Assembly: GCF_016744175.1 (NCBI RefSeq)
Contig: NZ_JADGEV010000044.1
Location: 1-35,150, forward strand
Length of the DNA: 35,150 nt
Reading direction: 5' to 3'
Source: Neptunomonas sp.
Lineage (GTDB): Bacteria > Pseudomonadota > Gammaproteobacteria > Pseudomonadales > Balneatricaceae
This document shows, piece by piece, positions 33,883 to 35,150 of this stretch; the first letter of the stretch is position 1; each line of letters opens with the position of its first letter. The position numbers were made by a program, and so were the translations under genes. The notes below the pieces were generated by a model. The model was not told the DNA's origin. It saw nothing but the letters and a program-made list of their open reading frames with translations, and did no database searches.

Positions 33883-34812
33883 CTATGAAATAAAATCATG
33901 CTCTTGAGGTGAGTACATCGACGTAATTAATTGATCCGCAATACAATTTCTAACCCATGTATGTGCCTGGTCTAGATCGTTCATCGCGTGCCAGCATAAA
34001 TGGTAATGGTTCTGGGGTACTTTTATCGATAAGAGTCGGTAAGTCAGTGGAAAGTGATCTGCTGCATTACGGGCAATATGTGCTGGCAGAACCATTAAGG
34101 ACTGATTACTGCCAATCACTTGAAATGCAGCAGAGAAAAAAGGAACTTCAAATAAAATACGACGCCTGATTCCTTTCGCTTCCAAGGCTTGGTCTAGGAA
34201 AGAATCTTTATCACCACCGCTATTCAAGTGCACAAAAGAATACTCTAGCATTGCGTCTAATGTCAGGGAGCGACTATCGGCCAAAGGGTGGTCGATAGCC
34301 ATTAAACAAACCGGGCTGTCGCAGCCTAAGTGGACGCTGTGTATATTTTCAGGCACGGCGGATGTAGTTGTTGACACGAAATCTAATGGGAGCTGTCCAA
34401 GCCTACTCAGCCACTCTGGTTTCCACATTTCGTAGACGATATCAATTCCCGGCGCTTCTTTTTGCAACCGCTGCAAAATGTCAGGAAATATAAACTGGGC
34501 AACATAATCTGTACATGCAAACGAGAATCGACGTTGACATGACGCAGGGTCGAAGCGCTCCTCTCCTCGTAAACTATCGACATCGCAAATAATCGCCTGA
34601 ATTCTGGGTTGTAGCTTTATTGCTTTGGCACTTAGTAAATAACCGTTACCCTCACGAATCAAAAGCGGGTCAACAAAATAATCTCTAAGCTGACTCAGCT
34701 GCCGGCTCATCGCAGACTGCGTTAGGCTGAGCCTAATCGAAGCTCTGGTTACATTTTTTTCTTCGAGCAGTACGGCTAGTGCCCTGAGTAGGTTAAGGTT
34801 AAGTCGCTCCAC
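33883..34812 (-). CDS. LysR-family transcriptional regulator
   Basis: 309 residues, the usual LysR length. The N-terminal winged helix is NLNLLRALAVLLEEKNVTRAS with SLTQSAMSRQLSQLRDYFVDPLLIREG, the standard recognition helix. The C-terminal part is the two-lobed effector domain (FSFACTDYVAQFIFPDILQRL, SVHLGCDSPVCLMAIDHPLA). The wing 'DPLLIREGNGYLLSAKA' is like the LeuO/NodD-type subgroup. It starts at GTG 34812 with no strong ribosome site. Same strand and close to the LysE exporter, so it may control that gene or itself. The ligand is unknown. Confidence 0.9.
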   Translation of the reverse strand: MERLNLNLLRALAVLLEEKNVTRASIRLSLTQSAMSRQLSQLRDYFVDPLLIREGNGYLLSAKAIKLQPRIQAIICDVDSLRGEERFDPASCQRRFSFACTDYVAQFIFPDILQRLQKEAPGIDIVYEMWKPEWLSRLGQLPLDFVSTTTSAVPENIHSVHLGCDSPVCLMAIDHPLADSRSLTLDAMLEYSFVHLNSGGDKDSFLDQALEAKGIRRRILFEVPFFSAAFQVIGSNQSLMVLPAHIARNAADHFPLTYRLLSIKVPQNHYHLCWHAMNDLDQAHTWVRNCIADQLITSMYSPQEHDFIS

Positions 34813-34974
34813 ATTGATACCATATTGTAAGTTGAGTTTATTATTGGATAATCATGCATCATTTTTATACCACAATGTGCTCGTCCATTTAATTGATACA
34901 ACTGTGAATCCGTTACTGGGACAAAAGGCTAGCGGTAGCCAGCCAGCTTACCTGTGGAGATCTTATTACCTTTA

Positions 34975-35150
34975 TTAGAAGTGGTACTGCGCTCCAACAC
35001 TCAATGAATAAGGCGTACCTGAGCTAAACGAGAAATTATTTAGCACACTTCTCCCCATCACCCGCATTGAGATACTTTCATTAAATTGGTATTGAGCGCC
35101 CACTCCATATTGCATTCGTATACTGCTGCTATTGTCATTCTTATGTGTTA
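34975..35150 (-). CDS. Outer-membrane beta-barrel protein, C-terminal part (partial)
   Basis: The window edge cuts this gene; 58 codons to the stop at 34975 are visible. They show strands with alternating residues (RMQYGVGAQYQFNESISMRV, then SLSVGAQYHF) and end in Phe, the outer-membrane insertion signal. The pattern 'YGVGAQYQF...ISMRVMGR...GAQYHF' fits the small OmpA-like/OmpW-like barrel family. Nothing more can be said about its role. Confidence 0.7.
   Translation of the reverse strand, partial: THKNDNSSSIRMQYGVGAQYQFNESISMRVMGRSVLNNFSFSSGTPYSLSVGAQYHF

Overview
The window looks like chromosomal DNA of a marine, aerobic, heterotrophic gammaproteobacterium, probably of the Oceanospirillales type. 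Signs are the homoprotocatechuate (hpa) genes, a large NAD-dependent glutamate dehydrogenase, a TAXI-TRAP transporter, catalase-peroxidase KatG and a Zur-type operator. The genus cannot be fixed from the sequence alone. No rRNA, tRNA, CRISPR array or complete insertion sequence was found.

Layout. (1) 1-560: the 3' end of an aldehyde dehydrogenase (probably hpaE), a terminator-like hairpin, then hpaF. (2) 590-1860: a small lipoprotein, a 5' remnant of a group II intron on the minus strand, and a VOC/glyoxalase-fold protein. (3) 1890-5700: a zinc-starvation locus. A perfect Zur-box palindrome lies between a minus-strand operon (His-rich outer-membrane barrel, znuA-like, znuB-like, a possible small Cys/His protein) and a plus-strand DUF1826 gene. 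No ATPase (znuC) is present. (4) 5710-8460: an MFS exporter, hpaD and hpaR, with candidate HpaR operators. (5) 8580-11460: a DUF2750 protein and katG with a textbook terminator. (6) 11460-16640: an AT-rich accessory stretch with small membrane proteins, an SGNH hydrolase beside a multi-span membrane protein, a long gene-free region with a lox-like sequence, and a tyrosine recombinase. (7) 16735-22660: Bfd, a periplasmic solute-binding protein, and a divergent two-gene signalling unit, followed by a small helical protein. In that unit an AraC regulator is fused to a very large helical module, next to a response regulator carrying a decayed kinase domain. (8) 22860-31950: TAXI receptor, fused TRAP permease, UspA and gdhB, all on the minus strand, consistent with uptake and oxidation of glutamate or a related compound. 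(9) 31950-35150: a wrecked SnoaL-like pseudogene, TehB-like methyltransferase, LysE exporter, LysR regulator and the 3' end of an outer-membrane barrel.

How the genes work together. HpaD opens the ring of homoprotocatechuate, HpaE and HpaF carry out the next steps, and HpaR would control expression, but the set is split by the zinc locus. The zinc locus would be switched on when Zur loses zinc. The most unusual part is the AraC fusion and its pseudokinase response regulator at 17.9-22.2 kb. The fusion seems to keep the helical sensory arm that follows the ATPase in PknB/AAA-type sensor kinases, without the ATPase itself.
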